A stretch of DNA of 64,000 bases. Source: Streptomyces sp. CNH099. Lineage in GTDB: Bacteria; Actinomycetota; Actinomycetes; Streptomycetales; Streptomycetaceae. Shown here one piece after another: positions 16,373 to 24,625 of this stretch. Within the stretch, counting starts at the first letter, position 1. Each line of letters starts with the position of its first letter. The stretch is taken from NCBI GenBank assembly GCA_000514715.1, contig AZWL01000019.1, forward strand, positions 182 to 64,181, given 5' to 3'. The translations under genes were made by a program, and so were the position numbers. The notes under the pieces were generated by a model. It worked only from the letters and a program-made list of their open reading frames with translations, was not told the origin of the DNA and ran no database searches.

Positions 16373-16404
16373 CGCGCCCGGCGGGGTCCGCCCCGCCGGG
16401 CGCG
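16373..16404. terminator. Bidirectional terminator hairpin
   Basis: A perfect 14-bp stem (CGCGCCCGGCGGGG, 16373-16386, with its complement at 16391-16404) around a TCCG loop lies between the convergent permease and LPMO genes. There is no U-run, as usual in Streptomyces terminators. Confidence 0.75.
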
Positions 16405-16414
16405 CGGGCGGGCG

Positions 16415-16960
16415 TCAGCCGCCGATGTTCACGTCGACGCAGGCGTAGAAGGCGTTGGCCGTGTCGGCGACGTTCCACACGGCGAGCACCTTCTGCTTGC
16501 CGGTGATGCCGCCGAAGTCGACGGTGTGGCTGAACTCGGCCGGCGGCCGTGCGCCGCCGTCGTCGAACTCCGCCACCTTCTGGCCGCCGACGAAGTACTG
16601 CCAGGTGCTGGTGCTGTGCCGGGCGGTGATCTTCCAGTTGAACGTCGTGGTGCTGCCGACGTTCGTGACGGCCCAGCCCTTGCCGTCGTCGTCCAGCTCG
16701 GCGAAGCCCTCGTTCCCGCCGCTGCAGCTGGTCAGGCCCTTCGGGCCCTCGACGCTCTGCGGCTCGTACGAGATGGCGCCGCACTCGACGGCGCCCGTCG
16801 CACACTGGTCCTGGCGGCTCGGCGGATTGGTGATCCAGCCGTGCGCGCCCGCCTGCTGGGCGGGGAGGGCCAGCAGGAGCAGCGGGGCGGCGCCCGCGCC
16901 GACGACGGCCGCCCGGAGGGCTTTGCGGCCCCTCCCGGCCCGCTTGGTGCTGCGGTGCAT
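16415..16960 (-). CDS. Secreted AA10 lytic polysaccharide monooxygenase
   Basis: A 181-residue copper enzyme that oxidatively cleaves chitin or cellulose outside the cell. A 39-residue signal peptide, with a basic N-region and LLLLALPAQQAGA, is cut before His40 (AGA|HGWITNPPSRQ), making that His the N-terminal copper ligand. The second histidine-brace residue is in WKITARHSTSTWQYFVGG. Cysteines typical of the fold are present (QCATGAVECG, SCSGGNEG, FYACVDVN). It is a single-domain enzyme without a binding module, close in size to small Streptomyces chitin-active members. AAGGAG precedes the ATG. A DasR-like operator lies 25 bp upstream, suggesting N-acetylglucosamine control. Confidence 0.95.
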   Translation of the reverse strand: MHRSTKRAGRGRKALRAAVVGAGAAPLLLLALPAQQAGAHGWITNPPSRQDQCATGAVECGAISYEPQSVEGPKGLTSCSGGNEGFAELDDDGKGWAVTNVGSTTTFNWKITARHSTSTWQYFVGGQKVAEFDDGGARPPAEFSHTVDFGGITGKQKVLAVWNVADTANAFYACVDVNIGG

Positions 16961-16984
16961 ACAACTCTCCTTGCATGGGGGGTA

Positions 16985-17000
16985 ATTGGTCTAGACTTTA
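16985..17000 (-). promoter_or_regulatory. DasR operator (dre)-like site upstream of LPMO
   Basis: ATTGGTCTAGACTTTA matches the known dre consensus ACTGGTCTAGACCAGT over the central TGGTCTAGAC. The left half is nearly complete and the right half degenerate. Its place 25 bp before an AA10 gene fits the DasR (GlcNAc-sensing GntR-family) regulon. Confidence 0.6.
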
Positions 17001-17081
17001 GTCATTGGCCGTTCACCGTCAACCCCTGCAGCGCACATGCAACTCTCCGCGCCCGCGCCCCGCCTTCGGCGGAACGCACGG

Positions 17082-17110
17082 TTGATAACGGGTGCCCCAC
17101 TACCTACGGT
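17082..17110 (+). promoter_or_regulatory. Candidate leaderless promoter of XRE regulator
   Basis: TTGATA (17082-17087) and TACGGT (17105-17110) are exactly 17 bp apart. The GTG start at 17117 is 7 nt past the -10 box, where transcription would begin, so the mRNA is probably leaderless. No Shine-Dalgarno sequence is present. Confidence 0.55.
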
Positions 17111-17116
17111 GACGGT

Positions 17117-17827
17117 GTGACGACAAAGGCGCCCGGCTCCGGCGCCGGTCCGCCGGAGCACCGACCACCTTTCGACCCCGCGGCGGCCCGTCGATTACGC
17201 CGCGCGTTAGGGCTCGGCCACGACCACGTCGCGTACGGCATGCGCGCCGCCTACGGCCTGGCCGTACCCGCCGCCGCGGTCGCCGACTGGGAGAAGGGCC
17301 ACGCCCGCCCCACCCGCCACGAACTCGACGCCCTCGCCGGCGCTCTGTGGTGCACCCCGGCCGACCTCATGGGCTCCCCCACCTCACTCCGCGCCCACCG
17401 CCGGGCCCACGGCCTCCCCCTCGACGACGTCGCCCGGCACATCGGCATGGACCCCGCGACGTACCTCAGCGCCGAGCAGACCGGCCGCTGGCCCGGCACC
17501 GAGTCCCAGGCCACCCGGCTCGCCCACCTCCTGCGCCTCCCCCTCCCGGACCTCCTGGACCTCACCGGCCGCAGCGAACCCCTCGCCGGCCACCTCCGCG
17601 AGGCGGCCACCACCCGCTGGCAGCCCCAGCTCCGCCCCATAGCCCGCCTCACCCGCCTCCCCCGCCGCCCCCTGGAACGCGCCCTGAGCACCCTCCACGA
17701 GGAGTACCAGGCCCGCATCGCCGCCGCCGCGAACTGGGGCGACGATCCCGGCTCGGAGACCACCGCGGCGGCCGCGACGTACCTGCAGCAGGTGCTCCCC
17801 CGCTTCTGGGAACTGCTCCGCAACTGA
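17117..17827 (+). CDS. XRE-family helix-turn-helix regulator with two TTA codons
   Basis: A 236-residue putative DNA-binding protein. Residues 20-75 (PAAARRLRRALGLGHDHVAY, then VADWEKGHARPTRHELDALA) and 85-135 (SLRAHRRAHGLPLDDVARHI, then YLSAEQTGRWPGTE) look like two successive lambda-repressor-type helix-turn-helix units, an unusual arrangement. The C-terminal part is helical and Arg-rich with no known sensor. Codons 27 and 31 (17195-17197 and 17207-17209) are both TTA, the leucine codon read by the bldA tRNA. No other intact gene in the window shows one. The GTG start is leaderless by promoter position. Its targets are unknown; it stands alone between the LPMO and an acetyltransferase gene. 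Confidence 0.8.
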   Translation: MTTKAPGSGAGPPEHRPPFDPAAARRLRRALGLGHDHVAYGMRAAYGLAVPAAAVADWEKGHARPTRHELDALAGALWCTPADLMGSPTSLRAHRRAHGLPLDDVARHIGMDPATYLSAEQTGRWPGTESQATRLAHLLRLPLPDLLDLTGRSEPLAGHLREAATTRWQPQLRPIARLTRLPRRPLERALSTLHEEYQARIAAAANWGDDPGSETTAAAATYLQQVLPRFWELLRN

Positions 17828-17932
17828 CGCCCGGGGGACGGCCTTCGCCACCCGTGCCGACCGTCGCTACGGTGTACGAAACGGAAGCGGCCGCGCGTAC
17901 GCCGGGGGAAGGCCACGTCACCGGAGGTTCCG

Positions 17933-18472
17933 ACGCACACCGAACTGGCCGACGCCGTCGGCGAGACCCTGCGCACCGCACGCCTCGACCTGCTCCCGCT
18001 GCGCGTCGAGCACGCCGACGAGATGGCCGGCGTGCTCGGCGACCCCGCGCTCTACGAGTTCACCGGCGGCGCTCCGCCCTCGCCGGGCGAGCTGCGCACG
18101 CGCTACGCGCGGCTGGCCGCCGGGGCGCCCGGGGGCGGGACGGTGTGGGGCAACTGGGTGCTGCGCGTACGGGCCGACGGCGTGCTCGGCGGGTACGTGC
18201 AGACGACCATCCGGGACGCGGTCGCCGAGGTCGCCTGGGTCGTGGGGACTCCGTGGCAGGGGCGGGGCCTCGCCGGCGAGGCCGCCCGGGGGCTGGTCGG
18301 GCGGCTCGCGCGGCTGCCGCTGCGGGCCGTCGTCGCGCACGTCCACCCCGGTCACCGCGCCTCCGCCGCCGTCGCGGCCGCCGCCGGGCTGGTGCGTACG
18401 GACCTCGTCCACGACGGCGAGGCCGTCTGGCGGCTCGACCTCCCCGGCACCGCCGGGCCCACCACCGCGTAG
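17933..18472 (+). CDS. GNAT-family N-acetyltransferase, non-canonical start
   Basis: A RimJ/RimL-like acetyltransferase of about 179 residues. It shows TLRTARLDLLPLRVEHADEM at the N-terminus, EVAWVVGTPWQGRGLAGEAA (the acetyl-CoA pyrophosphate loop, Q/RxxGxG/A) and HVHPGHRASAAVAAAAGLVR. The first standard start in frame is the ATG at 18023, but that would remove the conserved first strand, which is plainly encoded back to about 17940. No ATG, GTG or TTG lies between the upstream stop and 18023. An ACG at 17933 sits 5 nt after a perfect GGAGG, so either ACG initiates or an ancestral ATG mutated. I give 17933 as the likely original start. The substrate is unknown. Confidence 0.72.
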   Translation, partial: THTELADAVGETLRTARLDLLPLRVEHADEMAGVLGDPALYEFTGGAPPSPGELRTRYARLAAGAPGGGTVWGNWVLRVRADGVLGGYVQTTIRDAVAEVAWVVGTPWQGRGLAGEAARGLVGRLARLPLRAVVAHVHPGHRASAAVAAAAGLVRTDLVHDGEAVWRLDLPGTAGPTTA

Positions 18473-18504
18473 GCGGCGCCGCCGTACGGGCCGGCCCCGC
18501 GCCG

Positions 18505-19383
18505 TCAGGCCCGGCGGCCGATCTCGTCCAGCTCGGCGAACTCCTCGTCGGAGAGCCGGAGTCCCGCTCCGGCGGCGTTCTCGCGCAGGTGCGCCACCGA
18601 CGACGTGCCGGGGATCAGCAGGATGTTCGGCGACCGCCGCAGCAGCCAGGCCAGGGCGACCGGCAGCGGCGCCGCGCCCCGCCGGGCGGCCACGGCGGAC
18701 AGCGCGGCGGACTGCAGCGGGCTGAAGCCGCCGAGGGGGAAGAAGGGCACGTAGGCGATGCCCTGGGCGGCGAGGTCGTCGATCAGGTCGTCGTCCCGGC
18801 GGTGGGCGAGGTTGTACATGTTCTGCACGCACACGACCGGCGCGATCGTCTGCGCCTCGGCGACCTGCTCCGCCGTCGCGTTGCTCACGCCGAGGTGCCG
18901 GATCAGTCCCTGCTGCCGCAGTTCCGCGAGGGCCTCGAAGGGTTCGGCGAGCGAGCCGGGCCGGGTGCCCTCGGCGTCGCCGAGGCGCAGGTTGACCACG
19001 TCGAGCGCGTCGAGGCCGAGGTCGTCGAGGTTCTCGCGGACGGCGCGGCGCAGGTCCTCGGGGCGCCGGGCGGGCGGCCAGCCGCCCTGCTCGTCGCGGA
19101 CCGCGCCGACCTTCGTGACGAGGTGCAGCGTCGCGGGGTAGGGGTGCAGCGCTTCGCGGATCAGCCGGTTGGTGACGCGCGGCCCGTACGCGCCCGCGGT
19201 GTCGATGTGCGTGATCCCGAGGTCGGCCGCCTCGCGCAGGACGGCGAGGGCGCCGTCGCGGTCGGCGGGCGGGCCCATGACGCCGGGGCCGGCGAGCTGC
19301 ATGGCGCCGTAGCCGAAGCGGGTGACGGTCAGGTCGCCCAGCGGGTGGGTGCCGCCGGGGAGCGGGACGGAGGGGGTGCTCAT
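18505..19383 (-). CDS. Aldo/keto reductase
   Basis: A 292-residue TIM-barrel NADPH oxidoreductase. Family landmarks are FGYGAMQL near the start, GITHIDTAGAYGPRVTNRLI with the catalytic Asp and Tyr, LVTKVGAVRDE with the catalytic Lys, and RHLGVSNATAEQV. The C-terminal cofactor segment reads ILLIPGTSSVAHLRENAAGA. The ATG at 19383 is preceded by GAAGG; earlier in-frame codons run into the divergent promoter. It is divergent from a LysR gene, with palindromes between them, so it is a likely target of that regulator. Its physiological carbonyl substrate is unknown. Confidence 0.92.
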   Translation of the reverse strand: MSTPSVPLPGGTHPLGDLTVTRFGYGAMQLAGPGVMGPPADRDGALAVLREAADLGITHIDTAGAYGPRVTNRLIREALHPYPATLHLVTKVGAVRDEQGGWPPARRPEDLRRAVRENLDDLGLDALDVVNLRLGDAEGTRPGSLAEPFEALAELRQQGLIRHLGVSNATAEQVAEAQTIAPVVCVQNMYNLAHRRDDDLIDDLAAQGIAYVPFFPLGGFSPLQSAALSAVAARRGAAPLPVALAWLLRRSPNILLIPGTSSVAHLRENAAGAGLRLSDEEFAELDEIGRRA

Positions 19384-19476
19384 GGTTCTGCCTTCGCTGT
19401 CGCTGTCGGGCGGGTGTGCCGGGCGGCTGCCCCGCCCGTGCCGTCGATGGTCGCCGGGGGGCGAGCGAGGCGGCCA

Positions 19477-19512
19477 ATACCGACCCGGTCGGCTGTCATA
19501 CCCGGCCGGTAT
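19477..19512. promoter_or_regulatory. LysR-type binding region between aldo/keto reductase and LysR genes
   Basis: ATACCG at 19477 and ATACCCGGCCGGTAT at 19498-19512 are repeated half sites. The second is a near-perfect palindrome with the T-N11-A form of LysR boxes. Spacing of about 21 bp centre to centre fits two helical turns. Confidence 0.5.
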
Positions 19513-19532
19513 CACCGACGTACGCTGGGGTC

Positions 19533-20414
19533 ATGGACACCGTGGAGACCCGCGAGCTGCGGTACTTCGTCGCGGTCGCCGAGGAGCTGCACTTCGGCCG
19601 CGCCGCCGAACGCCTCGGCATGGCCCAGCCGCCGCTGTCCCGGGCGGTCCAGCAGCTCGAACGGCGCCTCGGCGTCCGGCTGCTGGAGCGCGACCGCCGC
19701 GGCGTCGCGCTGACCCGGGCCGGGGAGATGCTGCTGCACGAGGGCCGCGCCGCCCTCGACGCGGCCACCGCCGCCGTCCGCCGCACCCGCCGCGCCGGCG
19801 GCGCCGACGGGACCGGCAGCACCGGCGGCACCGGCGGCACCGGCGGCACCCGCAACCGCCTGGTGCTGGCGGTGAAGGCCGCCGCCGCCCACGAGCTGCT
19901 GCACAAACTCCTCGACGCCTACGCGGCCGAGCCCGGGGCCGCCGCGGTCGAGGTGCTGCCCAGCGGCACGTGCGAGCAGGGCGACATGCTCCGCGACGGC
20001 CGCGCCGACGTGGCGCTCATGCACACGCCGTTCAACTCCCTCGCCGGGTTCGACAGCGAGGAGCTGACCACCGAGGGGCAGATCGCCGTCCTGCCCGCCG
20101 CGCACCCCCTCGCCGCGCGTACGTCCCTGACCCTGGCCGACGTCGCCGACATCCCCGGCCTTCCGCTCGCCCGCTGGTCCCACGACACCCCCGGCCCGGG
20201 ACCCGTGATCCACGACCAGACGGAGCTGGCCCAGCTGATCGCCCTCGACCGCACCGTGGCGGTCTTCCCCGAGTCCGCCCGCGCCTGGCTGTGGGCCAAG
20301 CACGCCGCCGTCCCCCTGGCCGACGCGCCCCCGGTCGTCACCCACATCGCCTGGCCCGCGCACAGCCGCTCGCTCGCCCTCGCGCTGCTCGTCCGCACCG
20401 CCACGCGGCTGTGA
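19533..20414 (+). CDS. LysR-family transcriptional regulator
   Basis: A 293-residue regulator. The N-terminal winged helix is clear (LRYFVAVAEELHFGRAAERL, then PPLSRAVQQLERRLGVRLLE). A linker of Gly-Thr-Gly repeats (residues about 91-107) joins it to a periplasmic-binding-like effector domain (LVLAVKAAAAHELLHKLLDA, then ADVALMHTPF). The linker is encoded by repeated GGCACC units and is longer than usual, so it may vary in length between strains. A TACGCT box ends 6 nt before the ATG, suggesting a leaderless transcript. It is divergent from the aldo/keto reductase, the classic arrangement for a LysR protein and its target. Confidence 0.93.
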   Translation: MDTVETRELRYFVAVAEELHFGRAAERLGMAQPPLSRAVQQLERRLGVRLLERDRRGVALTRAGEMLLHEGRAALDAATAAVRRTRRAGGADGTGSTGGTGGTGGTRNRLVLAVKAAAAHELLHKLLDAYAAEPGAAAVEVLPSGTCEQGDMLRDGRADVALMHTPFNSLAGFDSEELTTEGQIAVLPAAHPLAARTSLTLADVADIPGLPLARWSHDTPGPGPVIHDQTELAQLIALDRTVAVFPESARAWLWAKHAAVPLADAPPVVTHIAWPAHSRSLALALLVRTATRL

Positions 20415-20426
20415 GGCGCCCGCGCG

Positions 20427-21017
20427 CTACTCCGCCGACTGCGCCCGCTGCCACGCCAGGTAGTCCGCCACCAGCTCCGGCGGGTTGGCCTCCGCCGTGA
20501 GCGGGACCTGCTCCTCCGGGTCGTCCATGTCGAACAGCACCACGGGCACCGGCCGCCCCAGCACCTCCGCGACCCGGCCCGTCCCGTGCAGATGCCGGGC
20601 CACCTCCACGCAGTCCTCGGCGAAGTCCGCGCACAGCACGCCGCACACCGTGGACCACCGGTCCGAGAACCGCTCCCCGTCCTCGAACCAGAGCCCCTTC
20701 GCCGTCGCCTCCGTCCGGTGCAGCACGGTGCCCACGGGGTCCTCCGGCACATGGCCGACGCGCTCGAAGCCCTCCAGGATCCAGTACGCGTACGACCACC
20801 GCACCTCGCCGCCGGGATCCGGCTCGCCGTGCGCCGCCGCGCACTCGCGGCGGACCTGCGCCTCGGTGTTGTAGCCGACGCGCACGTACGGGTAGCGGGC
20901 GTCCTGGTCGACGCGGTCGACCTGGAGGGCGACGACATAGATCTCGGGCCGCACCGCCACCGGGAAGGTGTCCAGGATCCGGTACGCCTCGTGCTTCAGG
21001 TGCTGCCGGAACGTCAT
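20427..21017 (-). CDS. Hypothetical protein (196 aa)
   Basis: I do not recognise the family. It is an acidic, soluble-looking protein of 196 residues without a signal peptide or membrane segment. Visible stretches include EAYRILDTFPVAVRPEIYVV, YPYVRVGYNTEAQVR and CGVLCADFAEDCVEVARHLH. The overall look, with alternating beta and helix and many Trp and Asp residues, resembles small immunity- or DUF-type domains, but I assign no function. The ATG follows no strong ribosome site. It converges on the LysR gene (12 bp apart). A 15-bp palindrome lies 131 bp upstream. Confidence 0.72.
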   Translation of the reverse strand: MTFRQHLKHEAYRILDTFPVAVRPEIYVVALQVDRVDQDARYPYVRVGYNTEAQVRRECAAAHGEPDPGGEVRWSYAYWILEGFERVGHVPEDPVGTVLHRTEATAKGLWFEDGERFSDRWSTVCGVLCADFAEDCVEVARHLHGTGRVAEVLGRPVPVVLFDMDDPEEQVPLTAEANPPELVADYLAWQRAQSAE

Positions 21018-21147
21018 CGCCGCCCGCCCGCCCCCGGGAGCGGCCCGGCCGGACCGGCGCGTGTCTGCATGGCGGGAGGCTCCCGGTCGGTCGGCGGGGC
21101 AACCGCCGCCGGTGCCCGGCCGGTTGCACCCCGGTGGCGGACTGCGC

Positions 21148-21162
21148 TCGGTACGTTACCGA
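21148..21162. promoter_or_regulatory. Operator-like palindrome
   Basis: TCGGTA-CGT-TACCGA is a perfect 6+3+6 inverted repeat between the hypothetical gene (start 21017) and the 3' end of pfkA. It could be an operator for the hypothetical gene. Confidence 0.35.
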
Positions 21163-21197
21163 ACCGGGCGCCCGGCGGGACAGCCGTCACACCGCCG

Positions 21198-22223
21198 TCA
21201 GAACACGACCTCCGCCTCGTCCATCCTGTCCTCCGGCACCCGCTTCAGCTCCCGCGTCGCCTGTGCCAGCGGGGCCATCACGATGTCCGTGCCGCGCAGC
21301 GCCGTCATCTGCCCGAAGTCGCCGCGGTGCACCGCCTCCACCGCGTGCCACCCGTAGCGCGTGGCCAGCACGCGGTCGTACGCCGTGGGCGTGCCGCCGC
21401 GCTGGACGTGGCCGAGGATGACCGGCTTGGCCTCCTTGCCCAGGCGGCGCTCCAGCTCGACGGCCAGGCGGTTGCCGATGCCGGTGAAGCGCTCGTGGCC
21501 GTACTGGTCGATCTCGCCCTTCTGGTACTCCATCGTGCCCTCCGCCGGGTGCGCGCCCTCGGCGACGCAGATGACGGCGAACTTCTTCTGCCGGTCGAAG
21601 CGCTCCTCGACCATCTTGCAGAGGTTGCCGATGTCGAAGGGCCGCTCCGGCAGGCAGATGCCGTGGGCGCCGCCGGCCATGCCGGACTCCAGCGCGATCC
21701 AGCCGGCGTGCCGGCCCATGACCTCGACGACCATGACGCGCTGGTGGGACTCGGCGGTGGTCTTCAGCCGGTCCATCGCCTCGGTGGCCACGCCGACGGC
21801 GGTGTCGAAGCCGAAGGTGCGGTCGGTGGCGGAGATGTCGTTGTCGATGGTCTTGGGCACGCCGACGACCGGCAGTCCCGCGTCGGCGAGCATCGCCGAG
21901 GCGGTCAGGGTGCCCTCGCCGCCGATCGGGATGAGCGCGTCGAGGGCCAGCTCACGGCTCAGCTCCTCGGTGTCCTCGCAGGCTTCGCGGAGTCGGTCGC
22001 GCTCCAGCCGGGACGAGCCGAGGACGGTGCCGCCGCGGGCGAGGATGCCGCTCACGGCGTTGAGGTCCAGCTTGTGGTACCGCCCTTCGAGAAGGCCCTT
22101 GAAGCCGTCCTCGAATCCGATCACCTCGTCACCGTGACCGGCCACGGCCCGGTGGACCACCGACCTGATCACCGCGTTCAGGCCGGGGCAGTCTCCGCCT
22201 GCCGTGAGTACTCCGATGCGCAT
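21198..22223 (-). CDS. pfkA: ATP-dependent 6-phosphofructokinase
   Basis: A 341-residue glycolytic enzyme phosphorylating fructose-6-phosphate. It begins MRIGVLTAGGDCPGLNAVIR and contains PKTIDNDISATDRTFGFDTA with the catalytic Asp, VVEVMGRHAGWIAL and LGHVQRGGTPTAYDR. Phosphoryl-donor markers are mixed. Gly follows GGE in IPIGGEGTL, which marks ATP use, while Lys precedes TIDND, a residue usual in pyrophosphate enzymes. This Gly/Lys combination is known from actinomycete ATP-dependent PfkA. AGGAG precedes the ATG at 22223; a longer in-frame start at 22274 has no support. It is divergent from pta-ackA, as I recall for S. coelicolor pfkA2. Confidence 0.96.
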   Translation of the reverse strand: MRIGVLTAGGDCPGLNAVIRSVVHRAVAGHGDEVIGFEDGFKGLLEGRYHKLDLNAVSGILARGGTVLGSSRLERDRLREACEDTEELSRELALDALIPIGGEGTLTASAMLADAGLPVVGVPKTIDNDISATDRTFGFDTAVGVATEAMDRLKTTAESHQRVMVVEVMGRHAGWIALESGMAGGAHGICLPERPFDIGNLCKMVEERFDRQKKFAVICVAEGAHPAEGTMEYQKGEIDQYGHERFTGIGNRLAVELERRLGKEAKPVILGHVQRGGTPTAYDRVLATRYGWHAVEAVHRGDFGQMTALRGTDIVMAPLAQATRELKRVPEDRMDEAEVVF

Positions 22224-22438
22224 GTCTCTCCTGCTCGGTGCCGTCGCATGCATGCTCGAAGACGATTCTCCCATGCCCCGGAGGTCACCTGCCCGAACGG
22301 CCGGTTAACCCTGGGTCACACCGCGCGGTCAGCGAGCGGCCGGGGAGCGGCCGGGGCGCCGTCGGCGGGCGGTCGCCGCGCGCCCGCCCCCGGCCCGGCG
22401 GTATGGTCGGACGGGACCGCGACGGATGGAGTGCAGGA

Positions 22439-24625
22439 GTGGCCCGCAGCGTCTACGTCGCCGGCATCGGCCGCGGGGACGGCCGCCAGGTCGTCGAGCT
22501 GGGCATGATGGAGCTGCTCTCCCGCCAGGTCGACCGGGTCGGGATCTTCCGCCCGCTGGGCCACGCCGGTGCCGACGCCCCCGATCCCGTCTTCGACCTG
22601 CTCCGCGCCCGCTACCGGCTGAGCCAGCCGCGCGCCGGCGTGCTCGGCATGACGTACGAGAGGGCCTCCGTGCTGCAGGCGGAGGAGGGGACGGACGCGC
22701 TGGTGGCGCGGCTGGTGGGGCGGTTCCACGAGGTCGCCGCCGACTACGAGGCGGTGCTCGTCCTCGGCAGCGACTACGCCGACACCAGCATCCCCGCCGA
22801 GCTGGCCCTCAACGCCCGCCTCGCCAACGAGTGCGGCGCCGCCGTGCTGCCCGTCGTCGGCGGCGCCGGGCAGCCCGCGGACTCGGTGGCCGCCGAGGTC
22901 CGCAACGCCCACGACGCGTACGCCTCGCTCGGCTGCGACATCCTGGCGATGGTCGCCAACCGCGTCGCCCCGGCCGCCGCCGCGCAGGTCCGGCAGGCCG
23001 TCGCGGAGCCCGGCGGGCACCTGCCCGTGCCGGTGTACGTCATCCCCGAGGACGCCGGCCTCGCCGCGCCCACCGTCGCGCAGATACGGGACGCCCTCGG
23101 CGCCGGGCTGCTGGCCGGCGACGCCGGCGGGCTGGCCCGGGACGTACGCGACTTCGTCTTCGGCGGCGCGATGCTGCCCGCCTTCCTGCCGGCGCTGAGC
23201 GAGGGCTGCCTGGTCATCACGCCCGGCGACCGCGCGGACCTGGTCGTCGGCGCGCTGGCCGCGCACTCGGCGGGCTCCCCCGCCATCGCCGGGTTGCTGC
23301 TGACGCTGGACGAGCGGCCCGGCCCGGACATCATGGCGCTGGCCGAACGGCTGGCGCCGGGGACGCCGCTGCTGACGGTGGCCGAGGGGTCGTTCCCCAC
23401 CGCCGCCGCGCTGGTGGGGCTGCGCGGCGAGCTGAACGCCGCCACGCCCCGCAAGGCGGACATCGCCCTCGGCCTCTTCGAGTCGCACGTGGACTCCGCG
23501 CAGCTCACCGGGCGGCTGACGGTGGCGGCGACCGGCCGGGTGACGCCGATGATGTTCGAGCACATGCTGATCGAGCGGGCGCAGAGCGACCGCAGGCACG
23601 TGGTGCTGCCGGAGGGCACGGAGGAGCGGGTGCTGCTGGCGGCGGAGGTGCTGGTACGGCGCGGGGTGTGCGATCTCACCCTCCTCGGCGAGGAGCAGAC
23701 GATCCGCAAGCGCGCGGCGGAGCTCGGGCTGAGCCTGCCGCTGCTGGGCGCGGACGCGCCGGCGGTGCAGGCCGCGAACGCGCCGGCGGCGCAGGGCCCG
23801 GCCGCGCCGCCGTCGGCGCGGATCACCGACCCGCGCGTCTCGCCGCTGCGCGAGAGCTTCGCCGAGCTGTACGCGCAGTACCGCGCGCACCGCGGGGTCA
23901 GCGTGGACATGGCGTACGACGTCGTCGGGAACGTCAACTACTTCGGCACCCTGATGGTCCAGCAGGGCCTGGCCGACGCCATGGTCTCCGGCGCCGCGCA
24001 CTCCACGGCGGCCACCGTGCGCCCGGCGTTCGAGGTGATCAGGACCGCGCCCGGCGCCTCGATCGTGTCGTCCGTCTTCTTCATGTGCCTGGCGGACCGG
24101 GTCCTGGTGTACGGGGACTGCGCGGTCAACCCCGACCCGGACGCCGAGCAGCTCGCGGACATCGCCATCCAGTCGGCGACGACGGCGGCGCAGTTCGGCG
24201 TGGAGCCGCGGGTGGCGATGCTGTCGTACTCCACCGGCACCTCGGGGTCCGGCTCGGGCGTCGACAAGGTGCGGCGGGCGACCGAGCTGGTCCGGGACCG
24301 GCGGCCGGACCTCGAAGTGGCCGGCCCGATCCAGTACGACGCGGCGGTGGACGCCACCGTCGCCGCCGCCAAGATGCCCGGCTCGCGGGTCGCCGGGCAG
24401 GCCACGGTGCTGGTCTTCCCCGACCTCAACACCGGCAACAACACGTACAAGGCGGTGCAGCGCACCGCCGGCGCGATCGCCGTGGGGCCGGTGCTGCAGG
24501 GGCTGAACAAGCCGGTGAACGACCTGTCCCGGGGCGCGCTCGTGCAGGACATCATCAACACGGTGGCGATCACCGCCGTACAGGCGCAGGGCGGTGCCGC
24601 ACCGGCGCCGGGCGGGCGCTCATGA
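22439..24625 (+). CDS. pta: Phosphate acetyltransferase (long form with P-loop/DRTGG region)
   Basis: A 728-residue enzyme converting acetyl-CoA and phosphate to acetyl phosphate. The N-terminal about 360 residues are the regulatory P-loop-like/DRTGG region (VYVAGIGRGDGRQVVELGMM, then GCLVITPGDRADLVVGALAA). The C-terminal about 330 are the catalytic PTA_PTB domain (VVLPEGTEERVLLAAEVLVR, SYSTGTSGSG, FPDLNTGNNTYKAVQRTAGA). An Ala/Pro-rich insert of about 20 residues near 440-460 is unusual. The GTG at 22439 follows GGAG by 7 nt, and TATGGT at 22402 could be its -10 box. Its stop overlaps the ackA start (ATGA), so the two acetate-pathway genes are coupled. Confidence 0.95.
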   Translation: MARSVYVAGIGRGDGRQVVELGMMELLSRQVDRVGIFRPLGHAGADAPDPVFDLLRARYRLSQPRAGVLGMTYERASVLQAEEGTDALVARLVGRFHEVAADYEAVLVLGSDYADTSIPAELALNARLANECGAAVLPVVGGAGQPADSVAAEVRNAHDAYASLGCDILAMVANRVAPAAAAQVRQAVAEPGGHLPVPVYVIPEDAGLAAPTVAQIRDALGAGLLAGDAGGLARDVRDFVFGGAMLPAFLPALSEGCLVITPGDRADLVVGALAAHSAGSPAIAGLLLTLDERPGPDIMALAERLAPGTPLLTVAEGSFPTAAALVGLRGELNAATPRKADIALGLFESHVDSAQLTGRLTVAATGRVTPMMFEHMLIERAQSDRRHVVLPEGTEERVLLAAEVLVRRGVCDLTLLGEEQTIRKRAAELGLSLPLLGADAPAVQAANAPAAQGPAAPPSARITDPRVSPLRESFAELYAQYRAHRGVSVDMAYDVVGNVNYFGTLMVQQGLADAMVSGAAHSTAATVRPAFEVIRTAPGASIVSSVFFMCLADRVLVYGDCAVNPDPDAEQLADIAIQSATTAAQFGVEPRVAMLSYSTGTSGSGSGVDKVRRATELVRDRRPDLEVAGPIQYDAAVDATVAAAKMPGSRVAGQATVLVFPDLNTGNNTYKAVQRTAGAIAVGPVLQGLNKPVNDLSRGALVQDIINTVAITAVQAQGGAAPAPGGRS

